Below are positions 41,727 through 52,747 of a stretch of DNA of 64,000 bases, piece by piece (position 1 is the stretch's first letter; each line of letters begins with the position of its first letter). A model generated the notes under the pieces. It saw only the letters and a list, made by a program, of their open reading frames with translations, was not told where the DNA came from and made no database searches. The position numbers and the translations under genes are program-made. The DNA is from Plantago ovata (lineage: Eukaryota > Streptophyta > Magnoliopsida > Lamiales > Plantaginaceae): NCBI GenBank assembly GCA_028274465.1, contig CM051456.1, forward strand, positions 82,880,753-82,944,752. Direction: 5' to 3'.

Positions 41727-42259
41727 GTAACCCCTCAAGAACCCTAATTTTCGAAATTGGGGGTTTGTTGATTTTTGCTTCAATTGAGCTTATATGATGT
41801 ATGGGTTACTTGTTTGTGTGTTTATTACATGATTTCTCTATCAATCGCATGCTTAATTTTGTTGGGATGGTTGAATTGGGTTACGATTTCTAAGTCTTGA
41901 TTGTATTGTTTTGATTCGTTCATGCCTTATTAAATTCGAGCAAATTGATATGATGACTATAGATAATTGGGTGGAACACTTGATTGGGTAGACTGTGAGT
42001 TTTTTGGCGATTTTCGATACTATGGTATACATGTGGCCTTATGAATTTGAGGTTATTCGTTGTCTAGCATGAGATTTGATTATGATTTAGTACATGATTG
42101 AGATGAATTGCATGATTGTTCTTAGCATAGAAAGCTAGACTAGAACATGGGGTAAGGGAGTAGAGTTGGTCGAAGTTGACACTCGATTACTTGCACACAT
42201 TGCATTCGCATTAGCATATCGTTTTTGTTAAGTACAAGATACTAATTGCTGAGTTTCAG
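41727..42259 (+). other. Candidate leader intron of ORF2 (G1)
   Basis: GATCTGAG/GTAACC at 41727 and TTGCTGAGTTTCAG/GTACC at 42259 enclose 533 nt of T-rich sequence typical of plant introns. The ORF2 start codon follows five bases later. The inverted copy (46218-45674, 545 nt) and G2 (52204-52747, 544 nt) keep the same donor context GATCTGAG/GTA and an AG/GTACC acceptor. Confidence 0.65.
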
Positions 42260-42264
42260 GTACC

Positions 42265-43585
42265 ATGGTTCATGATAAGAAGAAAGCAGGGTCATCCAAG
42301 AGCAAGAAGGGAAGGGAGCAGCCTTGAGCTTCCGAGCCAGCGAAGCCTATGAACCATCGCTCCAAGCGATCTCCATTCGACTGGACCTTGAGGAGGAAGC
42401 TGCAATTAAGCCCCGCTCCATAATCCGTGACTGCAAAATTCAAATCCCAGCAAGCTATGCTAACACACCGGCGTGCCGAATGCTCTATACCTTGGAGGGG
42501 CGAAGGAACTAGAAGTGGTACACCTCCAACCGGTTCAAGGGGTACGATGTATCGCTACGTCATGAGTTCTACATAGGATACACAGACCGTGCGGACATGG
42601 GGGGTATCCCATTATGGAACACACTAGTGTCGTGGACCCCCCAGACGATTTCAGACTTCATCCACTTAGGGGAACGGGAGTTCACCAGGAGTGCACACGC
42701 ATACAGGTACTCGAGGGCAGGCCGGGTGATTGACGACAACGTCACACAGGTGATCAGCCACAAGGATTATGTGTACCCATATGGCAATAGACCGGAGAGA
42801 CTAGACAGAAAGGACCTCAACCTTGAGGCTAGGACGGCTATGAAGTTCATCATGGCCAATCTCATTCCTCGGACCAATGATACTTCGATTCAGCCATGGT
42901 ATGCAGAGCTTATCTACTGTCTTTTGGGTCGGCATAATATTGACATCGGCAACATCATCTATGAAGAGTACGAAAGGCATTGGAACAAAAAGAAGAAGCC
43001 CTTTGTCTTTCCCTGCTAATCACCGCCTACTGCAAGTACCACGGAGTAGAGGGTATTGATGAGACCGACTCAGTCACCTCGGCCTTGACTCCAGCATCTA
43101 TCACGGAGCAGGAGCATAGGTTCCGACAGACCATACCTTCAGCTTCCGCCACCGATGACGCACCACCTTCCTCACCGAGTGATGGGGATGACATGGAGAC
43201 AGATGATCGGGACCCTATTCCGGACCCTATTCCAGACACCGCCGCTCCTAGTGGGTCACAACAACCACCTCGGGCCGCACGTGGTTCCAGAGGATTTGAA
43301 TTTACTGAGCTCAGGACCTACCTCGATGACAGATTCTGTGGGTTCGATGCCAATGTTGCAACCCTGACCACCACTGTACAGGGTTTGCAGCATACTCTTG
43401 ATGGATATGTTGCCCACCGCAACAGTGATTGGGAGCTCGCGGAGGAGCATTGCCGGAATGATAGGCAGCTCATTTTGCAGCAGCAGATGCTCTTGGACAG
43501 GCAGCAGGAGACCCTACAGCAGTCCCAGGATCTTCTCTCTGACATGTGGAACGACTATTACGGAGATTATGACCCGAATTACTAG
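42265..43585 (+). pseudogene. ORF2 of G1, putative plant transposon protein-like, frameshifted
   Basis: ATG at 42265 in the context ACCATGG opens MVHDKKKAGSSKSKKG. A one-base loss near 42310 (intact in the inverted copy) shifts the frame to SEAYEPSLQAISIRLDLEEE. After a TAG at 42510-42512 the core reads GYTDRADMGGIPLWNTLVSW, TISDFIHLGEREFTRSAHAY, TAMKFIMANLIPRTNDTS and YEEYERHWNKKKKPFVFP. A shift near 43000 leads to SLLITAYCKYHGVEGI, an acidic Pro/Ser-rich linker and a Gln-rich coiled coil (QQQMLLDRQQETLQQSQ) ending at 43585. The layout recalls the 'putative plant transposon protein' domain often seen with Athila-like elements. That match is from memory, and the function is unknown. Confidence 0.6.
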
Positions 43586-43734
43586 TCTTTTCACATGTCC
43601 ATTCTGGTATACTCAACCGACAGAGGCCACACATTCGGTAACATCTAGTATCACTTTATATTCCTCATTCTCTTTTGCTGGGGACCAGCTTGAGTTTCAT
43701 GTGGGGGGGGGGTGTTATGTGAACTATGATGTTA

Positions 43735-45113
43735 GTATTGTATGACTTATGTCGTTGTGTATTGTATCTTGTACCTTTGTTTGCACGTTTACCGCTTTCT
43801 TACGATTTAGTTTGTTCGTATGCATTCATCCTTAGTCTAGTTTTGCATGATGTTGTGTGGAGTTTATTGCCAAAATTTTTGAAATTTTTTATTGAATAGA
43901 CTAAGTGTTTGTGACCATTGCCCATGCATTGCATCTCTATGGAATAGTTTGAGGTTTGTCTCGCTTGGCTTGTCATATTTGTATGTGCACTAGTTAAACT
44001 TGGTAGTCTCGACATCACTATGTGGTGTTTTCTCTACTGCGGTTCGCGAAGGCCTTATAAAATGTTGCATGTTAGAGTCTTGGTTGTATTCTCGTGTAAT
44101 TATGTACCTAAGAGGCAACAAGTCTTCACCTTGCTTTTTGAGATTGCTAAATGCCTAGGAAGGAGGTACAGTGAGGTGTGTGATCCTTTGTTTGAAACCT
44201 ATTCTAACGAATAGGTTTGGGGAGGGGGTTACCTTTATTATGACTTGTTTTTCGTCTTGTTGAGTCATGTTGAGTTTGTTTTTATTTTTATTGCGAGTTT
44301 GTGCTCCAACCTATTCTTTCGAATAGGTTTGGGGAGGTCATTGTAGTGTTATTGTTATTTCCTTTCATTGTACTTCCATGGTGCTACTGCTGGCTATAAA
44401 AAAAAAAAGAAAAAAAAAAGAGAAAAGATCGAAAATTCTAGAATCTGGAAAAAGGAAAAAAAAAAGAAAAAAAGAGAATAAGACCCAAAAAAGCAAAAGA
44501 AGGGTCCAAGCAAGCCAAAAAGCAGTTTTAGCAAAGTATTGCATTATTTTTCAATTTTGTAGTAGTTAGTAATCGAGTTGTAAATTCTTCCTTGTGTTCT
44601 CGTGTCACCTAGTTCAAGGCTTGTTCTAGACCACCCTCGTCCTGCCATTCAGGAAGTGGTGAAGAGTTTTTCCTTAAGAGTCGGATAGAATAGGAGAGTG
44701 TTGTCTTTTAGGGAACCCTCCTTCGTTTGATGAGAGCCAGTATTGGTTCGATTTCTCTTGAGGGAAAGTCTCACTAGGTGAACAGTAGTAAGCCCTTAGT
44801 TTCATAGGCACGGGGCAACCATTTGTATTTTGATATGCATCATTACGTCGTCATTGACTAGGTCCAGGTAGAGAATGTTACGAGAGACTCCCTTGTTTAA
44901 CAAAGTGCATATGTGAATGTGTATAGGTTCAACCGAGACATTCTTCAACCTACTTTCATGTTATGATCTGTATGGTCTTTGTTCATAAGCATTTGGTAGA
45001 TACAATTGATTAGTCTTCTTGTTTGGCATGAGAATTCTCTTTATGATGCATGTAGGTTGCATAGAGTCTAGCTAGTTGCTTGAGGACAAGCAAAGGTTTG
45101 GTTTGGGGAGTTT
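43735..45113 (+). other. 3' noncoding module and PPT of G1
   Basis: No gene. It contains hairpins AACCTATTC/GAATAGGTT at 44197-44218 and 44308-44329, the homopurine tract at 44396-44500, and the hairpin GCTTG-AGGA-CAAGC at 45079-45092. The PPT GGTTTGGTTTGGGGAGTT abuts the 3' LTR. Confidence 0.85.
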
Positions 45114-45506
45114 GATGACAGTGTTTTTTACACTATCATTCGGGTCTTTTTCACCAATTTAGCTATCCTCTTGCATGCATTTTAGTGCATTTTGTTAGAA
45201 TAGTGTCATGTTTCCATTTCTTTTGTTATTTTCAGGTTTTAGGTGAAAATCGCGCTTTTGGATATAAATCATGGCGAAACAATGATGTTTTGGTGCAACG
45301 AGATCACCCGTGGTGTGTCAAGGAGTACCGGGACGAGTTTGCAGGCCAAAAGACCAAGTTTCGGGGCTCAAAATCGTGCCAAGGGCCGAAATTGAAGATC
45401 CGGAGGAAGAATAGGGCACGGGCAAGTCTCTGCCCGTGCCAGGCGGTCCGCCGGGTGTCCGGCGGTCCGCTGCGTACCAGGCGGTCTGCCGCGTAGCCTG
45501 CCGACA
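45114..45506 (+). mobile_element. Truncated 3' LTR of G1
   Basis: TGATGACAGTG onward matches 37527-37870 but carries a short extra segment near 45315-45350 absent from the 5' LTR. Both have AGGCGGTCCGCC palindromes. The sequence leaves the LTR at GCCTGCCGACAAACTAT and enters the inverted ORF2 copy. The shared AACTAT suggests joining at microhomology. Confidence 0.8.
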
Positions 45507-45670
45507 AACTATGGAGCGGGGCTTAGTTGCAGCTTCCTCCTCAAGGTCCAGTCGAATGGAGATCGCTTGGAGCGATGGTTCATAGGCTTCGCTGGCTCGG
45601 GAGCTCAAGGCTGCTCCCTTTCCCTTCTTGCTCTTGGATGACCCTGCTTTCTTCTTATCACGAACCATGG
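45507..45670 (-). pseudogene. N-terminal piece of ORF2 in G1'
   Basis: ATG at 45668-45670 in the context ACCATGG opens MVRDKKKAGSSKSKKGKGAA, then SEAYEPSLQAISIRLDLEEE and KPRSIV, with no stop in these 54 codons. The G1 frameshift is absent here, which helps define the true frame. The piece ends at the inversion junction. Confidence 0.7.
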
Positions 45671-45673
45671 TAC

Positions 45674-46218
45674 CTGAAACGCAGCAATTAGTATCGTGTA
45701 CTGAACAAAAACGATATGCTAATGCAAATGCAATGTGTGCAAGTAATCGAGTGTCAACTTCGACCAACTCTATTCCCTTACCCCATGTTCTAGTCTAGCT
45801 ACCTATGCTAAGAACAATCATGCAAGTCATCTCAATCATGTACTAAATCATAATCAAAGCTCATGCTAGACAACGAATAACCTCAAATTCATAAGGCAAC
45901 ATGCATACCATAGTATCGAAAATCACCAAAAAAACTCACAATCTACCCAATCAAGTGTTCCACCCAATAATCTATAGTCATCATATCAATTTGCTCGAAT
46001 TTAATAAGGCATGAACGAATCAAAAAATGCAATCAAGACTTAGAAATCCTAATTGAGCAAAAGTCCCAATTCAACCATCCCAACAAAATTAGGCATGCGA
46101 TGGATAGCTAAATCATGTAATAAACACACAAACAAGTAACTCATACATCATATAAGCTCAATTGAAGCTAAAATCAAGAAACCCCCAATTTCAAAAATTA
46201 GGGTTCTTGAGGGGTTAC
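45674..46218 (-). other. Candidate leader intron of ORF2 in G1'
   Basis: On the minus strand GATCTGAG/GTAACC (46218) and TTTCAG/GTACCATGG (45674) bound 545 nt, with the same borders as the G1 copy. Confidence 0.62.
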
Positions 46219-46439
46219 CTCAGATCTGGAAATTGGATGAAGTATGATGAGATTTGTTCGGATGAAGATGAAGAGCACGTAATGTGCTTCGATTCAAGCT
46301 AAAGAACACAAGATTTGGTGGAGAACTGAAACAATTATGGAAGAGTGAAGGATTTTGGGATTTTTTCAATTTTGGGAGTAAGAGGAAGAGAAAGGATGAA
46401 GAATGAGGGAAAAGGGGGTAAAATCTCGCTTTAACTTTT

Positions 46440-46690
46440 CTGGGCCTGTGGGGCGGACTGCCCCGGGTGGACGGCGGTGCGCCCCAAAGTACCCGAGAGC
46501 TGGAGCTCTCGGGTGTTGAGGGGCGGACCACCCCACATGGGGCGGTCCGCCTATCCACTCCAGAGAGTTGGAAACTCTCTGGAGGTGGGGGGCGGGCGGT
46601 CCGCCTCTCACCTCTAGAGAGTCGCTGGCTCTCTGGAAGTGGGGGGCGGACCGCCTCCATGGGAGGCAGTGCGCTTCCCACTTACAGAGG
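46440..46690 (-). repeat. GC-rich palindrome array in G1'
   Basis: The counterpart of 41269-41515. ACCCGAGAGCT/AGCTCTCGGGT, CTCCAGAGAGTT/AACTCTCTGGAG and several GGCGGTCCGCC or GGCGGACCGCC cores are present. It has one further GAGAGTC/GGCTCTC repeat near 46612-46636, so the array differs in length from that of G1. Confidence 0.88.
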
Positions 46691-46931
46691 CTGGGGGCCG
46701 AATATTTTCGGCCCCTCGCACTAAATTTTCACTCCAAAACATTTTCCTCACTAAAACACTCAAAAAAATTCACTCAACACATACAAAAAGCAAAAAACAA
46801 AACACAAAAACTTATCAAAAAAAATAATTGTTCGATGTATGTATGCAATGCAAGAAAGCAATAAAAACTCCGGGTTGCCTCCCGAAAAGCGCCATTGTTT
46901 AGTAGTCTCTGACTCGACTTCTCCTTGTCCC

Positions 46932-48141
46932 TTAGTTCCTTTCCAGACGGGTACTAGCCTTCCCCTTCATGGATTTCTTTCTCATACCTAGTACCTGAGA
47001 ATGAGAATGAACAAATGCAGCAAGGCCAAAAAAGCTTATGGGGTGAGAAGGAATGGAATGTACTTTTTGATCAGAAATGGCGTGCAACGTATGTTGCTTT
47101 CCATCTACCTCAATGGTACAAGATCCCCTGTAGGTATCGATCACGGATCGCACCTTGGTCAAGAACGCTCTTCCTAACAGAACCACATCATTCATACCAC
47201 ACCGCGATGCTCGCATCACCACGAAACTGGTGTAGACATAAGTGCCACCAATCCTCATAGAGACATTTCGAACAACACCTTCCGGCCTCACAAAGGATCC
47301 ATCCGCCAGTTGCGCAATGGCCTTGTGCTCCTCTAGCTTCCCCAGACCACTCTTCTCATACAGATTCATTGGGAGCACATTACAGAATGCTCCCGTATCT
47401 AGTGTAGCACGGATATCGTCGAGGCCACCTTTCCCAACCTTAACATCAAAGCTATCAGGGATTGGTTCGGAATCTTCCTCCTCCTCATCACTCACATCGA
47501 ATACCAGTCCCTTGTCTTCCTTCTTGGCCAAAGGAGGGTCACCTTGTGCACAACACTTTCACTCAGCAGCCTTCTTAATGGTGATCTCCACGGGAAGGTC
47601 TCCTACCAAGGTTATAGACATCGACTTCTCCGTGTTACTGGGTAACTTCCATTGCTCCCTACTTGCTCCGCGGTCGATGAGCTCTTGCATCTTTTGGTGA
47701 GCAAGCCTAGTACTTGCCTCCAATTGATCGAGCCTATCCCTCGTCTTCTCCGAATCTTCCTCATACCTCTTCATAAACCCCTGGGTATTAACGACCATCT
47801 TCTGCAAAGTGTCCAAGAGACTAGCTGACTTGGACTTAGGTGCTTCGGTTCTAGGAGAGGGTTCTCACAATGATCATTACCTTAGTTGAGATTACTACGG
47901 TCTTGGTTAGGTCCATAGGTCTGGTTTTGGGGTGTATAACCTTGGTTGCTTCGGAACCCCTTCTTCCAATATCCACCATGGGGATTCCTACCATCTTGCC
48001 CATAGCTAGCCTTCCCATGTTCTGCAGCAAACACCTCTTCTTCTCCTGCTTCACCCAATAAACACCATCGTTGGCTAGATCAGACCTACACATATGAGCC
48101 CCATGCCCATAGTTCTTGCACACCCTGCAAACATAGGTTGC
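46932..48141 (-). pseudogene. Gag C-terminus and protease of G1'
   Basis: Protease is intact in a 199-codon stretch (47531-46932): LDTGAFCNVLPMNLYEKSGL with the DTG active site, AQLADGSFVRPEGVVRNV and VVLLGRAFLTKVRSVIDTY. The coiled-coil segment (47816-47559) with RLAHQKMQELIDRGASREQ ends at a TGA that breaks it from protease. Upstream, 48123-47851 is the zinc-knuckle region, which begins CKNYGHGAHMC and is out of frame afterwards. Confidence 0.82.
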
Positions 48142-49419
48142 TGATGAATGTGTATTTTACACTTTCATTCGAGTCTTTTTCACCTATTTTAGCTATCCTC
48201 TATGTTAATTTAGCTATATTTTAGTACATTTTATTAGAATAGTGTCACGTTTCCCTTTAGATTTTATTTTACAGGTTTTGGTTGAAATTCGGAGATTTAC
48301 GGGCAATTATATTGAAGTCTACAAGGAATTGGTGTTCCAGAAGCCTATTTGGAGTATCTGAAGGTTTCCGGATAGGAATTGGAGTCTAGGGGTCGAATCT
48401 GGAGGTTAGAAGGCCATTAGAAGTCTGAAACCGAGTCCGAAAAGGTGAAGAAATCCAAATCCGCGTCGAAAAATGCGGAAATTCCACAAAATACTGGGGG
48501 GCGAACCGCCCCAGCTCTCGGGCGAACCGCCCCAGAGGTTTTTCGGGCCTATATATAGTTGCGAGTTTTCTCTCCGAAAATCATATCTTTCCAAGCCTAC
48601 TTTCTCACCTCTCTCTATAGTTTTAGGTAGGAACTTCCCGGGGTCTGTCCTGGGAGTTCCATAGCTTAGGGGATACTTTTTCATAGCAGATTGGAGCGCG
48701 TAGGATCGCAATCATCCGGAGATTGACAACCTTCGGTAACTTTGTATCTTACAACTTTTATCTACTTATTTTATTTCTTTCAATATGTTTTCTTCTATGA
48801 TTGCTATTGATTGCATGCACATTATGAGTAGCTAAATTTATCGTTGGTGGTAGTATGTGAATTCTTAGCGAGGGAAGATAATCATGCTAATGGCTATATC
48901 GCGCATTATACTCCGTGTCATTGCTTTATTTCGTTGATGAGTTGAACACCAAAATTCTCGTATGTTGTATTGATCATTATGCACACTAGGACACTTGTCG
49001 GCCAATCAGACCAAATTATCTTCGTAGTGTTGAATGATTACGGAACACAATAGGACGTTAGTTGTTGACAGGTCAGACCCATATTATCTTCGTAGTGCTT
49101 AATACTTACAACAGGACCCAAGATTCATTCAAAGATCTCTATGCTAGACCGAGGAATTTATGCATGATTATCGACCCATTATGTTAAGAAGGACCATACT
49201 ATCACCAACCTCCATTATCGGCTTGAAAACCCCCTATTGCTTTCTATCTGCTGTTTTATATTTTCTCGTTAAATAGATAAAGCTAGTTATAGTCCTGAGA
49301 GAACGACAGTCGAGTCATTCTACTACTACACTACGGTTTTCGTTTTAGTTGTGGATTGCCTTTGGCTAAATAACAAATTTATTTGCTTGAATCGGAACCC
49401 GACAAATTCCGGTTCATCA
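48142..49419 (+). mobile_element. 5' LTR of G2
   Basis: TGATGAATGTG to CCGGTTCATCA. Two GGGCGAACCGCCC palindromes (48498-48512, 48520-48533) precede TATATATAG (48550-48558) by 17 bp. Two copies of ATTATCTTCGTAGTG lie near 49014 and 49082. Confidence 0.93.
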
Positions 49420-49422
49420 AAT

Positions 49423-49440
49423 TGGCGCCGTTGCCGGGGA
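49423..49440 (+). other. Primer binding site of G2 (tRNA-Asp type)
   Basis: TGGCGCCGTTGCCGGGGA, three bases after the LTR end. Identical to that of E1. Confidence 0.92.
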
Positions 49441-49582
49441 CTATACTCTTTTTTTCTGTTTAATTTGTTTTTATTTACAGCTTTAGATTCCTAATTATTT
49501 TAGATTTTATTTTCCTTTTTAATCTCTCTCTATTTTCCTAGTTTGTTTCTAATCTCTTTACCTAGTCTGTCACAGATAGTGT

Positions 49583-51670
49583 ATGTCGCATACACGTTCT
49601 GCAGGAACACCGCTTGCTAATTCAATTGCTGAGATCGATAGAGTCTACCACCAGAGAAGGCGACTACTTGAAAGGCGCGCACTAGAGGAAATAGAGGAAA
49701 CCGATTTCTCTGAATCTCTAATTAGTCTATTCAAGGAAATCGACGGAATGGCAGAAGCTAGACCACTGAAGGCATGGGTACAACCTACCAAGGATCGTAT
49801 GAGGGGACCGGCGATTGTTCTTTCGCCTGCAACCCGAGATCTGGACATCAAGAACCACGCATTCCAACAACTTCCGAGGTTCTATGGCTTATCAAGGGAA
49901 GATGTGATGGGGTACTTGAACGATATCGATGATTTCGTCAACCAACTCCCACGACCCGGAGCTGACATAACCACGGATGAGTTAAGGATGAAGGTTTTTG
50001 CGATGGGACTTGGCGACAGAGCCAAGTCATGGCTGAGCTCTCTTCCAGCAGGCTCGCTGGACACTTGGGAAAAGGTTTTTTCAGCTTTCATGGAGAAATA
50101 CTTCCCACACACTCTGACTACCGCGCTTAAGTCGCAGATCACTGGATTCAAGCAGGACTATGATGAGACCATCTACACCGCGTTCGAGAGGTTCCAAGAT
50201 CTCACGAACAAGTGCCCTCACCATGGTTTTGAACTCTCCGACCTAGTCCAACACTTCTACAATGGACTAACCTTCGAGAACCAACAAGTGGTGGATTTCT
50301 AAAGCCGAGGCAATATTTGGGAGGAAACCGCAGAAGCCGTCTGGGCAGTTTTCGAAAGGCTTGCTAAGGGTTCGCAGTTCAAGGACTCAAGAGCAATGAT
50401 TAGGAGACGTGGACCTGAAGCTCCACAGACTCAAGAAGCCCCTATGTACAGGGGGAATGGGGATCAGTTCGAGTGCTTTACCAACGAATTGAAGCAAGTG
50501 CTCAAGAGCGCCACCGGAACAACTGTTTCGAACGAGGTATGCCGAATATGCAAGAACTATGGGCATGGGGCTCACATGTGTAGATCGGAGCTGGCATACG
50601 ATGATGGCAACTGGGCTCAAAGAGGCGAAGAAGAAGCCTTTGCTACGGAGTTTGGTACTCAAGAAGTTAGCTACGGACAAGACGGTAGGAATCCTCGAGG
50701 TGGATTCTGGAGAAGAGGATACCGTAACAATCAAGGATATGCACCAGCTAACCAAACTTATGGACGTAACCAAGACCGTAGTAGGCTGAACTATGGTAAT
50801 GATCACTGCGAAAACCCCGCTCCGAAAGAGCCACCGAAGTCGAAGACGGCTCTACTGATGGAGAACTTGCAGAATATGGTTGATCACACACAAAGTTTTC
50901 TCAAACGTTATGAAGAAGATTCAGAGAAGACTAGGGCAAGGCTCGATAAGTTGGAAGAGAGCACTAGGCTTGCCCATCAAAAGATGCAAGAGTTGATCGA
51001 CCGAAGATCAAGTAAGGAACAAGGCAACACTGAGAAGGTCGTTAGGTGCGAGTGTTGCATGAAGGAAGAACTTCTACAGGCTGAGGAAGAAGAGGAGGAC
51101 CTTGGTTCTGACGCAAGTGATGAGGAGCAAGAGGATCCCGAACCACTCCCTAAAAGTTTCGATGTTAAGGTAGGGATTGGTGAACTTGAAGATGTCCGTG
51201 CCACACTAGACACGGGATCCTACTCAAACATAATTCCCTTGAATGTGTTTGAAAAGAGTAACCTTGGAAAACTATCTGAGGAAAGGGCTATTGTGCGACT
51301 GGCGGATGGATCATTTATGAGACCCGAAGGAGTTGTGAAAAATGTGTTGGTCAAGATTTGTGAAGCATCTATATACACCAATTTCGTAGTTATGCCGGCG
51401 TCTGCACCTGGAACGGGGGATGTCATATTGTTAGGGCAAACATTCTTGACCAAGCTACGCTCGGTGATGGATATCTACCAAAGAACTTGCACCATCGAAG
51501 TAAATGGCAAGCAACACGTGTTGCAAGCCATACCTGATCCACCTGAACCGCCTGACATTATTACTCACTACTGTGGTCTTGCAGCCTATATTCTTTCTTA
51601 TTCACAGGTTCGTGGCATGGAAAGGAGATCAATGAGGGGGAAGGCTAGTACCCGCAAAAATAAGAGATAG
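49583..51670 (+). pseudogene. Gag and protease of G2, a single nonsense codon
   Basis: ATG at 49583 (MSHTRSAGTPLANS). One frame runs to 51670 (695 codons) with a single stop, TAA at 50300-50302, where E1 has CAA. Domains are the Athila-like gag core (FYGLSREDVMGYL, RMKVFAMGLGDRAKSWL, LSDLVQHFYNGLTFENQQ), the zinc knuckle CRICKNYGHGAHMC (50540-50582), a Gly/Arg/Asn/Gln-rich stretch, a coiled coil, and protease with LDTGSYSNIIPLNVF (DTG at about 51209-51217), VRLADGSFMRPEGVV and VILLGQTFLTK. This is the best preserved gag-PR here. A small in-frame deletion follows the coiled coil relative to E1. Confidence 0.88.
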
Positions 51671-51904
51671 GCGCAGACAGGAGTCGAGTCAAAGACTTTA
51701 AACAATGACGCTATCCGGGAGGCAACCCGGAATTTTTACCGCTTTCTTTACTGCTTTTCTGCATGCATTCGTTCTTGAACTATTTGCTTCTCATATGCGA
51801 ATTTGTTCATGTCTGTGTCGTATATGCTTTTGTTTCAGTGAGATTTTTCGAGTGGTTTTTTGAAAAAAATTGGTTTCGGGATTTAAACCGCATTTTCTGA
51901 CATC

Positions 51905-51980
51905 AGGGCCCGTCTCCCCGCATTGGGGAGCACGGGGCGAACCGCCCCACTTGGGGGGCGAACCGCCCCACAGGCCCAGA
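51905..51980 (+). repeat. GC-rich palindromes upstream of the leader intron (G2)
   Basis: CTCCCC/GGGGAG around GCATT (about 51913-51929), then GGGGCGAACCGCCCC (51934-51948) and GGGCGAACCGCCCC (about 51957-51970). The last two match the LTR promoter palindromes of this same element at 48498-48533. Confidence 0.85.
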
Positions 51981-52203
51981 TCTTAAAAAACGCGGATTTC
52001 AACCCCAAAACCATATTTTCTTCATTCTTCTTCATCCATACTCCCAAAAAACCCGAAAAGTGCGATTTTGCTTCCAAATCTTCATAACTTCTTCATTTCT
52101 TGGCCAAATTGAGTGTTCTTTAGCTTAATTCGAAGCCTATTACATGATCTATCATCCTATCCGAACAGATTTCATCCAAATTCGTTAGATTTGCAGATCT
52201 GAG

Positions 52204-52747
52204 GTATCATCCTTAGAACCCTAAATTTCAAATTTGGGGATTTTCTATTTTGAGCTTCAATTATGCTTATTTGATGCATGGGTATGTTGTTTGTGTGATT
52301 AGACATGTTATTTACTATCAATTGCATGCTCAATTTTTGCTTGGATTGTTGATTTGGGTATTTTGCTGCTAGATGATATATCATGTTCTGCAATATGTCT
52401 TTATCTTTGATTTCTTGCATATGATTGTGTTTATTGATGTAATGATGGTGGATTTGACGATAGAATGCTTAATTGTTGATTATGAGGATTTATGTTGGTT
52501 GAATTTTTGCGCTGCTATGGTATGAATTGAGCCTTGTTATCAAGGATATTGGTTGTCTAGTGAGAGCATGATGTGATGTATTGCATGTAGTAGTTACGTT
52601 GGTATGTTGCATGATGAAGAAGCTAGGCTAGACATTGCGGTTTGGGGAGTTTGACTGCTGATTCTATCACTCGTATTTTTTCGCTTTTACACTAGCATAT
52701 ATTTGAGTCTGTTTTGTGTCATACGAGGTGCTAATAGTTGTTTGTAG
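52204..52747 (+). other. Candidate leader intron in G2
   Basis: GATCTGAG/GTATCA at 52204 and TTGTTTGTAG/GTACC at 52747 bound 544 T-rich nt. Sequence between the borders has diverged from G1 but the borders are kept. Confidence 0.6.

Larger units (their letters stand above)
37527..45506 (+). mobile_element. Non-autonomous Athila-type element G1 (gag-PR-ORF2), 3' LTR truncated
   Basis: LTR, degenerate PBS, gag, protease, palindrome array, leader with an intron, ORF2, 3' module, PPT and the first 393 bp of a 3' LTR lie in order on the plus strand. There is no RT, RNase H or integrase. The 3' LTR stops at about 45506, where an inverted copy of G1 ORF2 begins. It inserted into S2 after CAGTAGAGA. 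No matching duplication is found on the far side. Confidence 0.87.
45507..48141 (-). mobile_element. Inverted G1 copy (G1'), distal piece
   Basis: The reverse complement matches G1 from the gag zinc-knuckle region (about 39860) to ORF2 (42424). It is the opposite arm of a large inverted duplication. The copy is interrupted at 48142 by G2 and resumes at 56338. At the G2 insertion about a dozen host bases are lost on the left side. Confidence 0.87.
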
